Assembly: GCF_026626745.1 (NCBI RefSeq)
Contig: NZ_JAPNJW010000002.1
Location: forward strand, 2,628,151-2,692,150
Source: Nannocystis sp. RBIL2
GTDB lineage: Bacteria; Myxococcota_A; Polyangia; Nannocystales; Nannocystaceae
DNA length: 64,000 bases
Direction of reading: 5' to 3'
Shown here in pieces: positions 1-8,569 of the stretch (its first letter is position 1; each line of letters begins with the position of its first letter). Position numbers and translations under genes: made by a program. Below the pieces are notes generated by a model. That model made no database searches and had not been told where the DNA came from. It worked only from the letters and a program-made list of their open reading frames with translations.

Positions 1-387
1 CGCCGAGATCCGCGCCTCCATCAGCGGCAGGTAGCCTACCAGCGCCTTCGGCCGGAACGCCTGCGCCAGCAGCCGGCGCCGGCGCATGTGCAGCTCGCCC
101 TCCTGCGTCGACAGCGTGTTGGGCCCGAGCAGCTTGAGCGTGCTCGCCGGCCAGGTCGCCTCGACGAATTTGTGCTCGCCGCGGAACAGCAGCAGGTTGT
201 TCTCCGGCCCCGCCAGCAGCGCCATGTCGCGGCCGAACAGGCGCGTGCGTGACACCGGCCCGAACTCCGCCCGCCGCTCGGCGCCGAAGCGCGGGTTGAA
301 CAGGAGCTGGAACCACTCGCCGACGAACGGCAGACCGGAGCGACCCGGCGGCAGGCGAGGCGGCTCGGACACGGTAGGACTCGTCAC
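1..387 (-). CDS. Cytochrome P450, N-terminal part (cut by window edge)
   Basis: Haem-thiolate monooxygenase fragment; only the first 129 codons lie in the window. The product opens with a Pro-rich membrane-proximal stretch (LPPGRSGLPFVGEWFQLL), as in the CYP26/CYP120-like and eukaryotic-type P450s. About residues 90-105 hold the helix-C pattern HMRRRRLLAQAF, where a His and Arg pair contacts haem propionates. The haem-binding Cys and the ExxR motif would lie beyond position 1, so activity cannot be judged. Start is uncertain: GTG at 387 is used here, an in-frame GTG at 372 (giving VSEPPRLPPG) is equally possible, and neither has a clear ribosome site. It is transcribed away from the DUF1328 gene. 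The substrate cannot be read from this part. Confidence 0.8.
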   Translation of the reverse strand, partial: MTSPTVSEPPRLPPGRSGLPFVGEWFQLLFNPRFGAERRAEFGPVSRTRLFGRDMALLAGPENNLLLFRGEHKFVEATWPASTLKLLGPNTLSTQEGELHMRRRRLLAQAFRPKALVGYLPLMEARISA

Positions 388-645
388 CCCCGCATGCTGC
401 CCGGCGGGCGGACCGACGGCAACTACCCCCGCACCGTCCAGCCCGCGAGGGCGAGCGCCCGCATCGGCGAGCTCGGCCGAATTCGGGCATCTGCGGGCAA
501 TCTGGCGCCGCCCGCGGACCCCTGCCGCCGCCCCGCCGCCGCCCTCCGCGGACGCGACCTCCCGCGGCCTGCGTCCTCGCTCTCGCCCGGGCCCCCTGGT
601 CAGGCCTCCGTCTTGGGCTATCGACCGGAGCAGGAGGACCGTCGC

Positions 646-822
646 ATGCTGCGCTGGGCTCTCGTGTTTCTCATCATCTCCGTGATCGCCGCCGTGTTCG
701 GCTTCAGCGGCCTCTCCAACGCCGCCTCCGACGTCGCGCAGGTCCTGTTCTACATCTTCCTCGGCGTGTTCGCGCTGATGCTCCTCGCCGGCCTCATCGC
801 CGGCGACCAACTGCCGCGCTGA
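646..822 (+). CDS. DUF1328 (YtjA-family) small membrane protein
   Basis: A 58-residue protein with two hydrophobic segments (about residues 2-22 and 32-53) separated by FSGLSNAASDVAQ, the usual layout and length of the DUF1328/YtjA family of inner-membrane peptides. The family's role is not established, though members are often stress-linked. The ATG at 646 is preceded by a good ribosome site (AGGAGG at about 633-638). Longer in-frame starts upstream would add an Arg/Pro-rich leader unlike the family and are rejected. It stands alone between the P450 and a convergent lipoprotein gene. Confidence 0.85.
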   Translation: MLRWALVFLIISVIAAVFGFSGLSNAASDVAQVLFYIFLGVFALMLLAGLIAGDQLPR

Positions 823-857
823 GCCTTCGGGCCTGCGCCCTCATGAACATGACCCCA

Positions 858-883
858 AGGACATGACTTCGAGAGCATGTCCT
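858..883. repeat. GGACATG/CATGTCC hairpin
   Basis: AGGACATG at 858-865 and CATGTCCT at 876-883 form a perfect 8-bp stem with a 10-nt loop. It sits between the convergent ends of the DUF1328 gene and the next lipoprotein gene. It belongs to the hairpin family found throughout the window. A transcription-stop role is possible from its place, but there is no T-tract. Confidence 0.75.
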
Positions 884-918
884 GAGGGCCATCATCATTC
901 CACCCGCGAACGTCGCGC

Positions 919-2541
919 TCACTCGGTGTCGCTGGAGCTGCTGCTCTCGCCCGCCGTCTCCTCGCCGGCCTCCGGCGCCTCGCACTCCGCGACCGGCTCG
1001 CCCTCGCCGTGGACGAACACCCCGCGCAGATCCTCGGTGCGCGAGATGTTGCGCCGCTCGTCCTGGACCAGGCGCCACGACGTCACCCGGAATTGGTAGT
1101 ACATCCCCGCCTGCAGCGCCGGCCCGGCGTAGGCGAACGACACCTCGCCGCCGTTGCCTGCCGGCACCTCGGCCTCCCACGTCACGTTGCCGAGCGCATC
1201 GAACACCACGAGGTCGTAGCCCTCCTCGCTGGAGTCGTCGATCCACCGGAACGTCGGCGTCGCCTCCACCACTTCGGGACGCTCCTTGCCGGGCCCCACG
1301 ATCTCGAGCGCCCCCGTCACCTTGAAGCTCTCCGGCACCGCCGTCGCCTGTCCGCGCTCGACCACGATCTCCTGCACCTGCGTGCCCGCGATCCCCTCGT
1401 CCGGGTCGCGCACCAGCTGATCGTTCTCGAACGCCACCAGCACCTTGTACGTCCCGCTCGGCACCCCCGTCAGCGAGAACGAACCGCTCACGTCGGGCGC
1501 GGCCGGCGGCGGCGGGTCGCGCAGGCCGAGCGGCACCGGCCCGCGCTCGAGCTGCTCGTTGTAGACGCTCGCCGGCACCAGCACCACGCTCGTCACCGTG
1601 CCCGCGCCCGGGTCGACGATGTTGAGGTCGCCGGTCACCGTCGCCAGCATCGCCGGGTCGGTCGTGATCACCGACAGCGCGACGTCGGCGAGGTCGCTCG
1701 TACCCACCGTGATCGCCTGCGGCTCGACCTCGAGGTCCTGGCGATACCCGCGGATCGTCACCGCTCCGGCCGGCACGTTGAACAACGTGAACGCGCCCGA
1801 CGCGTCCGCGATCGCGTACGGAGCCGGCGTCGTCGCGCCCTCCGCGATCACCAGAGTGCCCGCCGTCCCCTCGCCGAGCGTGCCGACGATCGTCACTCCC
1901 GCCGCGTCGGCGCCCAGCGAGAGGAGCGCGACGTGGGTCGCCGCGTTGTCGACCACGTCCGGCGTCTGCGCCTCCTCGTCCGCATCTTCTTCGTCCACCG
2001 GCTCCGGCGCCGGCGCTGCGTCGGACAGATCGATCGGCAACGCGGGGCGCAGCCCGGTCGGGAACGGCTGGTAGTCGCGGGCCGACACCGACAGCGTCCA
2101 CTTCAGCGACTCCGCGTAGCTGCCGTCGGCTTTGCGGCGCACGCTCACCGGCAGGTCGTAGTCGCCGCACGCGTCAGTCGCTACGACATCGGTCACCGGC
2201 TCGCCGAGCTCGCCCAGCGCCGCCACCAGCGCCCCGTCGATTCCGCTCCCGCTCGCCGAGTCGGTCACGCGCCCGCGGAGCGACAGCGCCGTCCCGCATA
2301 CGTGGCCCTCGCCGTCCGCCAGTGGTTCGCACGCCAGCCCGGGCCCGCAAATCGGCTGCGGATCGGCGTCGTCTTCGCTCTCCGGCGTCTCTTCGACCGG
2401 CCGCACCGCCGGGTCGCACGCCGCGCCGGCCGCCAGCTTCGGCTGTTCGGGCAGCGGCTCCTCCTCTTCCTTCTGGCAGCCCGCGAGCGCGAGCGCGAGG
2501 ACGGCGACACCTGCGAGATTTCCAATGGATGAATCCGGCAT
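919..2541 (-). CDS. Lipoprotein with carboxypeptidase-regulatory-like beta domains
   Basis: Predicted 540-residue lipoprotein. The signal peptide ends in a lipobox with Cys22 (LALAGC), followed by a Glu-rich stretch. The body contains several beta-sandwich-like repeats of the carboxypeptidase regulatory (CarboxypepD_reg) type, seen as patterns such as GRVTDSASGSGIDGALV, GAFTLFNVPAGAVTIRGYR and GSFSLTGVPSGTYKVLVAF. These are spaced by acidic linkers. The C-terminal 100 residues look like a fibronectin-III-type sandwich (TPTFRWIDDSSEEGYDLVVF). The extreme C terminus is Ser/Glu-rich. ATG 2541 is chosen because it places the signal peptide at the N terminus; the open frame runs on to 3414 only as antisense of the neighbour. 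Divergent from the next lipoprotein gene. Likely a surface structural or adhesion protein; no catalytic motif seen. Confidence 0.75.
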   Translation of the reverse strand: MPDSSIGNLAGVAVLALALAGCQKEEEEPLPEQPKLAAGAACDPAVRPVEETPESEDDADPQPICGPGLACEPLADGEGHVCGTALSLRGRVTDSASGSGIDGALVAALGELGEPVTDVVATDACGDYDLPVSVRRKADGSYAESLKWTLSVSARDYQPFPTGLRPALPIDLSDAAPAPEPVDEEDADEEAQTPDVVDNAATHVALLSLGADAAGVTIVGTLGEGTAGTLVIAEGATTPAPYAIADASGAFTLFNVPAGAVTIRGYRQDLEVEPQAITVGTSDLADVALSVITTDPAMLATVTGDLNIVDPGAGTVTSVVLVPASVYNEQLERGPVPLGLRDPPPPAAPDVSGSFSLTGVPSGTYKVLVAFENDQLVRDPDEGIAGTQVQEIVVERGQATAVPESFKVTGALEIVGPGKERPEVVEATPTFRWIDDSSEEGYDLVVFDALGNVTWEAEVPAGNGGEVSFAYAGPALQAGMYYQFRVTSWRLVQDERRNISRTEDLRGVFVHGEGEPVAECEAPEAGEETAGESSSSSDTE

Positions 2542-2664
2542 GCTCGCTTGGACCGCCGACGATCGCCTGGTTCCAACCGCGTTCGCGTGCGCGCCAGCGA
2601 CCTCGACCGTCATCCTTTGTGACGAGGTTGGAATCGTCGCCGCCGGCCAGGTCTGAGTCGCACC

Positions 2665-3582
2665 ATGCGATCGATCGCGCCGCGTCTCTCCCTCATTGCA
2701 GTGACTCTCACCTTCGCCTGCAAGTCCCCCGAGTCCGGTGAGACGATGACGGCGGCGACCACCGATGAGAGCACGTCGGTTGCGAACACCACCATCAACC
2801 TCACCGACGCGACCACCGACCTGACCACCTCGACCACGACCGGCCCCGGCACGACCGGGCCGACGACCACCGAGGACGGCACCGCGACCGGCACCGGCAC
2901 CCAGGGCACCTCGACCACCGCGGGTCTGACGTGCGTCCCCATCGAGTGCGAGGGCGCCCTGCTCGCCTGCGGCGACTGTATGGACAACGACGGCGACGGC
3001 AAGACCGACCTCGCCGACCCCGAGTGCATCTCGCCGTGCGACGACCGCGAGGACACCTTCGCCACCGGCCTGCCCGGCGACAACATGGACCCGTGCAACC
3101 AGGACTGCTTCTTCGACGGCAACTCCGGCGCCGGCGATGACAAGTGCAACTGGAGCCTCAAGTGCGACCCCGCCAACCCCGGCGGCGACATCTGCCCGTA
3201 CGATCCCAACTTCAACAATTGCCCGGACATGCAGTCGCAGGAGTGCCTCGACAACTGCCAGGTCCCGAACGGCTGCGATTGCTTCGGCTGCTGCACCGTC
3301 GAGGTCGACGGCATGACCTACGACATCTTCCTCGGCGACCCCGACTGCACGCTGGCGGACATCGACAGCTGCCAGCAATGCACCAAGAACGACGATTGCG
3401 ACCAGGAGTGCCACCCCGAGGATTGCGAGATCTGCTTCGGTGAGACCGAGCCGCCCGAGGGCTGTGACGATCCCACCTGCGAGGGCTTCGACTCCTGCAC
3501 CATCGACATGATGGGCAACAGCAACTGCGCCGAGGGCTACTACTGCTCGACGGGCTGCTGCTTCCCGATCCAGCCCGGCTGA
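2665..3582 (+). CDS. Cys-rich lipoprotein with Thr-rich stalk
   Basis: 305 residues. Signal peptide MRSIAPRLSLIAVTLTFAC, lipidation Cys19, then a Thr/Ser/Asp stalk to about residue 90. The outer domain is rich in cysteines. It starts with CGDCMDNDGDGKTDLADPEC, an Asp-rich turn pattern common in myxobacterial surface proteins that resembles a calcium-binding loop. Many later Cys pairs (CDCFGCC, CHPEDCEIC) suggest a disulfide-locked fold. No enzyme signature. Divergent from the 919-2541 gene over a 123-bp gap, so the two may share a control region. Function unknown; surface or outer-membrane location is inferred from the lipobox. Confidence 0.75.
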   Translation: MRSIAPRLSLIAVTLTFACKSPESGETMTAATTDESTSVANTTINLTDATTDLTTSTTTGPGTTGPTTTEDGTATGTGTQGTSTTAGLTCVPIECEGALLACGDCMDNDGDGKTDLADPECISPCDDREDTFATGLPGDNMDPCNQDCFFDGNSGAGDDKCNWSLKCDPANPGGDICPYDPNFNNCPDMQSQECLDNCQVPNGCDCFGCCTVEVDGMTYDIFLGDPDCTLADIDSCQQCTKNDDCDQECHPEDCEICFGETEPPEGCDDPTCEGFDSCTIDMMGNSNCAEGYYCSTGCCFPIQPG

Positions 3583-3699
3583 GCGCGCGCGGCCCCGAGG
3601 GCCTCCATTGCGGGGCGAGGAGACCTCCGCGTCCTCGCGCTTGACTGCGGACCGCCGTGTGCGCTGTCATGACGGCCTTCGCCTGCCCGGAGGTTCGCG

Positions 3700-4839
3700 G
3701 TGCCTCGAGTCCTCGCCTGTAGTCCTCTCCTCCTCCTCCTCACCGTCGCCTGCGGCGAGCTCGAGGCGCCGACCCTGACCGAAGGCGGCGACGACACCAG
3801 CACCGGCGCCGACGGCACCGACAGCATCGGCACGACCGGCCTGACCCACCCCGGGCCGACTGGCGAACCACCTGACCCTTCGACCAGCTCGCCCGACCCG
3901 GTCACCACCGGCGCGCCCGTCACCAGCGAGCCCGACCCGGCCACCACGACGACCACCACCGACGGCACCTCGACCACCGACGGCTCGACCACCGGCGACG
4001 CGACCACCGACGCCACGACCACCGACACCTCGACTACCTCGACCACCGGCGTCGACCCAGTGGCCCCCGAGCTGCCCGTCCCGACCGCCGACTGCCCCGA
4101 CATCGTCGACGGCGACGTCGACTTCCACCCCGCGGGGCTCGACGGCCCGCGCGACGTCCGGATCTGGGTCGACCTCGACGCCGCCGAGCAGGCCGACGGA
4201 CCGGTCGTATTCTACTGGCACGGCACGGGCGGTTCGCCGCAGGAGGCGCTCACCGGCATCGGCGACCTCGGGATCCAGGAGATCCTCGACCTCGGCGGTA
4301 TCGTCATCGCGCCCACGCACGACCCGATGGCCGGCATCTTCCCGTGGTGGCTCGTGCTCAGCGAAACCGACGACGACCTGCTGCTGGCCGACGAGGTGCT
4401 CGCCTGCGCCCGGGAGCAGATCGGCGTCGACGCCAGCCGGATCTACACCCTCGGCTTCAGCGCCGGTGGCCTGCACACCGCGCAGATGAGCATCCGTCGC
4501 TCGAGCTACGTCGCCGCCGCCGCCCCCTACTCCGGCGGCCTCATCTTCGGCGCCATGCCGCCGTTCCAGAACCCCGACAACAAGTTCGCCGCCATGATCT
4601 TCCACGGCGGCCCCGGCGACGTCGTCGTCGTCGGCTTCGAGCAGGCCAGCAAGGACTACGCCGCCTACCTCGACGACAACGACGACTTCAACTTCCTGTG
4701 CAACCACGGCGGCGGCCACTCGATCCCCGACGCCCAGGACAGCGTCATGCAGTTCTTCTTCGACCACCCGTACGGCGTCGGCGCCTCGCCCTACGCCCGG
4801 GACCTGCCCGGCGACTTCCCCGCCTACTGCGCCATCTGA
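3700..4839 (+). CDS. Secreted alpha/beta-hydrolase lipoprotein (PHB depolymerase/feruloyl esterase-like)
   Basis: 379 residues, GTG start with CCGGAGG upstream at about 3687-3693. The lipobox Cys is at 18, a Thr-rich stalk runs to about residue 125, and then comes an alpha/beta-hydrolase domain. The oxyanion-hole stretch YWHGTGG is at 172-178, the nucleophile elbow GFSAGG at 252-257 (Ser254), and the presumed catalytic His is in GGGHS (His340). An acidic residue near GGPGD could complete the triad. The spacing fits the LpqC/poly(3-hydroxybutyrate) depolymerase family of secreted esterases. The stalk would hold the enzyme away from the outer membrane, consistent with extracellular polymer attack. 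Convergent with the SDR gene; the 46-bp gap is filled by a strong palindrome. Confidence 0.8.
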   Translation: MPRVLACSPLLLLLTVACGELEAPTLTEGGDDTSTGADGTDSIGTTGLTHPGPTGEPPDPSTSSPDPVTTGAPVTSEPDPATTTTTTDGTSTTDGSTTGDATTDATTTDTSTTSTTGVDPVAPELPVPTADCPDIVDGDVDFHPAGLDGPRDVRIWVDLDAAEQADGPVVFYWHGTGGSPQEALTGIGDLGIQEILDLGGIVIAPTHDPMAGIFPWWLVLSETDDDLLLADEVLACAREQIGVDASRIYTLGFSAGGLHTAQMSIRRSSYVAAAAPYSGGLIFGAMPPFQNPDNKFAAMIFHGGPGDVVVVGFEQASKDYAAYLDDNDDFNFLCNHGGGHSIPDAQDSVMQFFFDHPYGVGASPYARDLPGDFPAYCAI

Positions 4840-4840
4840 C

Positions 4841-4888
4841 CTGAGGGCCATGCCCGATCGGGCATGACCCTTCGGACATGACCCTCAG
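4841..4888. repeat. Nested palindrome between convergent genes
   Basis: A perfect 18-nt palindrome CATGCCCGATCGGGCATG (4849-4866) lies inside an outer 7-bp stem CTGAGGG (4841-4847)/CCCTCAG (4882-4888). One more hairpin-family motif, TTCGGACATGA, lies between them. It fills the gap between the stop of the esterase gene and the stop of the SDR gene (the SDR TGA is inside the right arm). A bidirectional transcription stop is a reasonable inference. Confidence 0.75.
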
Positions 4889-5694
4889 TCCAGCTTTGCC
4901 GTCTTCGAGCGGGCGTCGCGCTGCAGCCAGCACATCAGCCCCGGGAAGTGCATGCCGAGGAACACCCCGAGCTTGCCGTGGGCCGTGAACGTGTACTCGC
5001 GCTTGCGCGCTGCGATCGCCTTGACCATCACCCGGGCCGCGTCGTCCGCCGTCCACATCAGCGCCGCCGGGCGCTTGTCCTGGCGGCTGGCCTCGAACTG
5101 GCCCTGGTTGTCGACCTGCCCGATCTCCGTGCTCACGAAGCCGGGGTTCAGCAGCGTGCAGCTCACCCCCGAGCCGCGCAGCTCCATCGCCAGAGTCAGG
5201 CCGACCGCCCGCAGCGCGAACTTCGACGCCGCGTAGGCGCCGACGCGCGGGCTGGCGAGGATGCCCGACACGCTGCTGACCAGGCCCAGGCGGCCGCCCG
5301 TGCGGCGCAGCGCCGGCAGGCTGTGGCGCACCACCGACAGCGCGCCGAAGAAGTTGGTCTCGAACTGCCGCTGCCAGTCGTCGGCGGTCAGGTCCTCGAC
5401 CCGGCCGATCACGCCGAAGCCGGCGTTGGCGACCGCGACGTCGAGGCGGCCGAAGTGGGCCACGATCGTCTGCACCGCCGCCGCCACCTCGTCGTCGCGG
5501 CGCACGTCGCACGGAACCGCGAGGGCGCGGCGACCGAGGCCCTCGACCTCCGCGACTACCTCCGCGAGGCGCTCCTGACGGCGCCCCGACACCGCGACAT
5601 CGGCCCCGCGGCGCGCGAACTCGCGGGCCATGGCTCGCCCGATCCCCGCCGTCGCGCCGACGACCCACGCGACCTGTCCGTGAAACTGCGTCAT
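4885..5694 (-). CDS. Short-chain dehydrogenase/reductase (SDR)
   Basis: 269-residue NAD(P)-dependent oxidoreductase of the classical SDR family. The dinucleotide-binding glycines are in GATAGIG (13-19), the structural NAG is at 90-92, and the catalytic Ser-Tyr-Lys is Ser141, Tyr154 and Lys158 in SSVSG and YAASK. Arg38/Arg39 after the second strand favour NADPH. The length is slightly longer than the 250-residue core, with a C-terminal extension (FTAHGKLGVFLGMHFPGLM) like that of SDRs acting on lipidic or steroid-like substrates. ATG at 5694 is preferred over an upstream in-frame start (5733) because it begins just before the first beta strand. The substrate is unknown. Confidence 0.85.
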   Translation of the reverse strand: MTQFHGQVAWVVGATAGIGRAMAREFARRGADVAVSGRRQERLAEVVAEVEGLGRRALAVPCDVRRDDEVAAAVQTIVAHFGRLDVAVANAGFGVIGRVEDLTADDWQRQFETNFFGALSVVRHSLPALRRTGGRLGLVSSVSGILASPRVGAYAASKFALRAVGLTLAMELRGSGVSCTLLNPGFVSTEIGQVDNQGQFEASRQDKRPAALMWTADDAARVMVKAIAARKREYTFTAHGKLGVFLGMHFPGLMCWLQRDARSKTAKLD

Positions 5695-5742
5695 GGCGCG
5701 CACCTTACCGCAACCGCGGCCGGTGCGCGCCACGCCGCGGCT

Positions 5743-6642
5743 TTAGAACACGTACTCGAGCCCCTGGTCCCAGCCGTCGAGGCCGATGTCGATCTGGCCG
5801 TGCTCCTGCTGATAGCCCGCCTGCCAGGTCGCCTTGAGCTCGGCCAGGCTGAACACGAGCTGCTCCGAGATCCACGCGTCGCACAGGTCGTCGTGGGCGT
5901 CGTGCGAGATCTCGAGGTCGATCTGGACCGGCTCCGACTCCGCGAACAGGCCGTCCCAGCACAGCGCATAGTCGTGCTCCGTGCAGCCGCCGCTGCGCTC
6001 GATGTCCGCCACCAGAGTGTCGCCGACGATCTTCGCGCCGACGATCTCGTACGGGTCCGCCGGCGCCGGGTCGGGGCACGACAGCGCGCTGCTGCCCTCG
6101 ATCTGGCACTCGCTGCTGCAGCCGTCGCCGCTCTCGGTGTTGCCGTCGTCGCACGACTCCAAGCCTTCGACCACCCCGTCGCCGCAGACGCCCGGGTTCG
6201 GGTCGGTGGTCGACGAGCCCTCGGTCTCGACCGGCGGGCCGCTCGTGCCGATGGTCTCGTTCGGCTCGCCCTCGGTCCCGGTGCCCTCGGTGTCGCTCTG
6301 GCCATCGGTAGCGGGGCAGCCCATCTCGGTGCAGGCCCAGTCGCCGTCGTAGCACGTGCAGGTGTTGCAGCCGTCCTCGGCCGGCTTCGTCTCGCCCTCC
6401 TCGCAGAGGCCGTCGCAGGCGATCTCGGTGCAGGCCCACCCGCCGTCGTGGCACGTGCAGGTGTTGCAGCCGTCCTCGGCCGGCTTGGTGTCGCCCTCTT
6501 TGCAGGTCCCGTCGCCTGTCGGCTCGCTGCCGATCATCTTCGGGTCGCATGCCGCCGCCGTGGCGCCGAGCAGCGCTCCGACGAGCAGGAGGTTGCGATG
6601 GGTCTTCAGGCTCTTCAGGGCATTAAGGATAGTGCGATGCAT
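5743..6642 (-). CDS. Lipoprotein with duplicated CxC modules and a DUF4215 repeat
   Basis: 299 residues. A long signal peptide ends at Cys32. Two near-identical Cys-rich modules follow (pattern C..GxxKPAEDGCNTCTCxDGxWACTE), resembling von Willebrand C/pacifastin-type small disulfide domains. Next come a Gly/Thr/Glu linker and a myxobacterial disulfide repeat (CGDGVVEGLESCDDGNTESGDGCSSEC, DUF4215 type). The C-terminal 120 residues form an unrecognised beta-rich domain. The tandem copies look like a recent internal duplication, about 100 bp each at DNA level (about 6330-6425 and 6426-6520). Likely surface-exposed; function unknown. Confidence 0.75.
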   Translation of the reverse strand: MHRTILNALKSLKTHRNLLLVGALLGATAAACDPKMIGSEPTGDGTCKEGDTKPAEDGCNTCTCHDGGWACTEIACDGLCEEGETKPAEDGCNTCTCYDGDWACTEMGCPATDGQSDTEGTGTEGEPNETIGTSGPPVETEGSSTTDPNPGVCGDGVVEGLESCDDGNTESGDGCSSECQIEGSSALSCPDPAPADPYEIVGAKIVGDTLVADIERSGGCTEHDYALCWDGLFAESEPVQIDLEISHDAHDDLCDAWISEQLVFSLAELKATWQAGYQQEHGQIDIGLDGWDQGLEYVF

Positions 6643-7050
6643 GGTGAGTCGTTCCTCAGATGGGTCGCCCGGTAGTTGTCCGCCCCGCGGCTCGTCTGTG
6701 TCGGGCCTCGCGATTTTTTTCGATCGCGCATCCAGGTAGTCCCCACGCGCCCGCGCGCGCAGGCCGGAGCGCCTACGCCGACCGCGCGCTCATGGTGCGA
6801 GCCGACGCACGCGTCTCCGGCTGCTCATGAGAGACGAACGCTTCGGTCGAGCGGGCACAGCCGAACCGCCGTCCTCCTCCACCGCAAAGCGACGCCGCAC
6901 GCCGGTCGATGCGAATAGCCGTGGCTGCTCCAGGCGCTCTCATCACATCCCGGCAGAAGTCGCGTCCCTCACGGCCCGCTTCCTCGCCTCGGCGCTCCTC
7001 TGCCCGCGTCGCCGCGTCAGCCTCGCGGCGATTCACACGCCCCGCGACCC
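6643..7050. other. 408-bp intergenic region without a supported gene
   Basis: No reading frame here has a plausible start and protein-like composition. A small stem CGCGAT/ATCGCG around a T-rich loop (about 6708-6728) lies upstream of the 6642 lipoprotein start. The rest is unremarkable. It probably holds the promoter of the 5743-6642 gene and the 3' region of the sigma-factor operon. Confidence 0.5.
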
Positions 7051-7923
7051 TCACTGCTCGGCGCAGCCCTGACGCACCCGCTCTGCCAGCGCCGACCCGC
7101 CGTGCGCTCGCAGGAACACCTGCGCCGCCGCCCTGCCCTCGGCCCCGCGATCGCTCGCGCACAGCGCCAGCGCGCGCAGGGCGTCGTGCTCCTCGCGCAG
7201 CGCTCCGCGCGGGAACTGCTGCGCATAGGTGCCCAGCAGCGCCAGCGCCTCGCTCGCGCGCCCGCCCTGAATGGCAGCCTGCGCACGGCCCAGCAGCTCG
7301 GCCTCCTGCACCAGCGAGCTCGTCTCCTCTGCCCCCGCGGCGCTCGTCCCGTCCTTCGTGCTCGCGTCCGCCTCGCGCGCCCCCGCAGCGCTGGACCGCT
7401 CGCCTCGCCGCTCCGCGCGCCCCGACTCGCCTCGAGCGGGCATCGCACCAGTCCCACCGGCCATGCCCTTCACGACATGTCCTTTCAGCCCTTCGGTCTC
7501 CGCCCCCACCGACGCGCCCTCGCCCGCCGCCTCATCTGTCTCTCGGGTCATGTCCCCGCCGACAGGCTCGCCCGCCCCGCCGCCCGCGCGCACCGGCTCG
7601 GTCGTCACCGTCTGCCGCTCCGCGTAGGCCGCGGCCTCCCCGCCGTCGCGGGCCCCGATCAGCGGCCCGAGCACGCCCGCGCGCGAGGCCAGCAGCACGG
7701 CAGCGGCCGCCGCCAGGACCACGCCCGCCCACACCCACTCGGACATGCCTCTCCGGACATGCCTCTTCGACCATGTCTCATCGGCCCGGGTGCTCGCCGC
7801 CACGCGGGCCCACACGCGGGCCTGGGCCGCGGCGGACATGTCCTCCTCGGCGCGAAACGCCCGCAGCGCCGCCGCTGCCTGCGGATCGAGCTCGCCCTCG
7901 CCTCCCCGTGGTCCCGTCGTCAT
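7051..7923 (-). CDS. Membrane-anchored sigma-factor partner (putative anti-sigma factor)
   Basis: 290 residues, encoded with a 4-bp ATGA overlap after the ECF sigma gene, so translation is probably coupled. An N-terminal cytosolic part of about 55 residues is followed by one membrane segment (about 60-85, VWAGVVLAAAAAVLLASRAG), a long low-complexity Ala/Gly/Glu region, and a C-terminal helical TPR-like part (EALALLGTYAQQFP.. ALRALALCASDRG). The architecture and position fit an anti-sigma or sensor protein, though no ZAS zinc motif (HxxxCxxC) is visible. The middle region holds several translated copies of the GGACATG hairpin (7461-7500, about 7545-7560, 7738-7785, about 7833-7850), giving oddities such as HVVKGM and KRHVRRGM. 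These may be insertions in a tolerant linker. Confidence 0.65.
   Translation of the reverse strand: MTTGPRGGEGELDPQAAAALRAFRAEEDMSAAAQARVWARVAASTRADETWSKRHVRRGMSEWVWAGVVLAAAAAVLLASRAGVLGPLIGARDGGEAAAYAERQTVTTEPVRAGGGAGEPVGGDMTRETDEAAGEGASVGAETEGLKGHVVKGMAGGTGAMPARGESGRAERRGERSSAAGAREADASTKDGTSAAGAEETSSLVQEAELLGRAQAAIQGGRASEALALLGTYAQQFPRGALREEHDALRALALCASDRGAEGRAAAQVFLRAHGGSALAERVRQGCAEQ
7461..7785. repeat. Hairpin-family copies inside a coding linker
   Basis: Copies at about 7461-7490 (CATGCCCTT..GACATGTCC), 7545-7560 (GGGTCATGTCCC) and 7738-7785 (three CATG-bearing units in tandem: GGACATGCCT, GGACATGCCT, CCATGTCTC). They lie in frame within the linker of the putative anti-sigma gene and differ in sequence from surrounding codons by their regular CATG spacing. 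Confidence 0.6.
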
Positions 7924-8465
7924 CCTGCCGCAGCCCTTCCGCGCCGCCCGTCTCGCTCGGCCAGCGCGCGTTGAAACAGCTCTCGCGTCGCCCGCAGCCG
8001 CGAGTACGCCGTATTGAGGTTGAGCCCCAGCGCCTCCGCGATCTCGGGCACCTTCATGCCCTCGATGTCGGCCAGCGCGAACAACATCCGCCGCTCCTCG
8101 TCGAGCCCGTCGAGGAAGGCGCGCACGAACGCCGCCGCCTGCTCCTGCGCCGCGCCGGTCTCCGGATCGGGCCCCGACCCGGGCGCAGGCGCCACGCTCA
8201 GCCGCCGCTCCGCGCGCACGTTGCTGCGGCGGTAGTTCGCCGCCACGCCCCGGGCGATCCCGTACAGCCAGCTGGTCAGCGCCGCCCGGCCGTCGTATTC
8301 GCGCAGCCGGCGGTGCACCACCAGGAACACGTCGTGGACGACGTCCTCCTGCGCCGACTCGGCCACCCCGAGGCGCCGGACCACCCGCCAGACGAACCCC
8401 GCGTGCGCACGATAGACCTCCGCCAGCGTCAGCGACGGGTCGTCGGCGGGGCTCGGGCCGGGCAT
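7920..8465 (-). CDS. ECF RNA polymerase sigma factor
   Basis: 181-residue sigma-70 family protein. Region 2 runs from about residue 15 to 80 (VYRAHAGFVWRVVRRLG, AQEDVVHDVFLVVHRRL, then LTSWLYGIARGVAANYRR). Region 4 is about residues 115-170, with a helix-turn-helix (IEGMKVPEIAEALGLNLNTAYSRLRATRE). It would direct RNA polymerase to a small regulon, usually including its own operon. ATG 8465 is chosen; the frame extends to 8558 but that leader is Arg/Gly-rich and unlike sigma factors. The downstream overlapping gene encodes a one-pass membrane protein, the classic arrangement of sigma and regulator. Divergent from the lipoprotein gene at 8570, about 100 bp away, a possible target. Confidence 0.9.
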   Translation of the reverse strand: MPGPSPADDPSLTLAEVYRAHAGFVWRVVRRLGVAESAQEDVVHDVFLVVHRRLREYDGRAALTSWLYGIARGVAANYRRSNVRAERRLSVAPAPGSGPDPETGAAQEQAAAFVRAFLDGLDEERRMLFALADIEGMKVPEIAEALGLNLNTAYSRLRATRELFQRALAERDGRRGRAAAG

Positions 8466-8569
8466 CCGCCGTGATTGTCCAGCTCCGCCGGTTTCTGTCA
8501 CCCCCCTCCGCCCGGGTTCCTGCGTGCGCGCTGGCGCTCCCACCCGGCTCCGGGGCATCCTCCTGTCCG

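Noticed and set aside
2542..3414. Upstream extension of the 919-2541 frame
   Set aside because: It is antisense to the 2665-3582 lipoprotein gene; the signal peptide at 2541 marks the real start.
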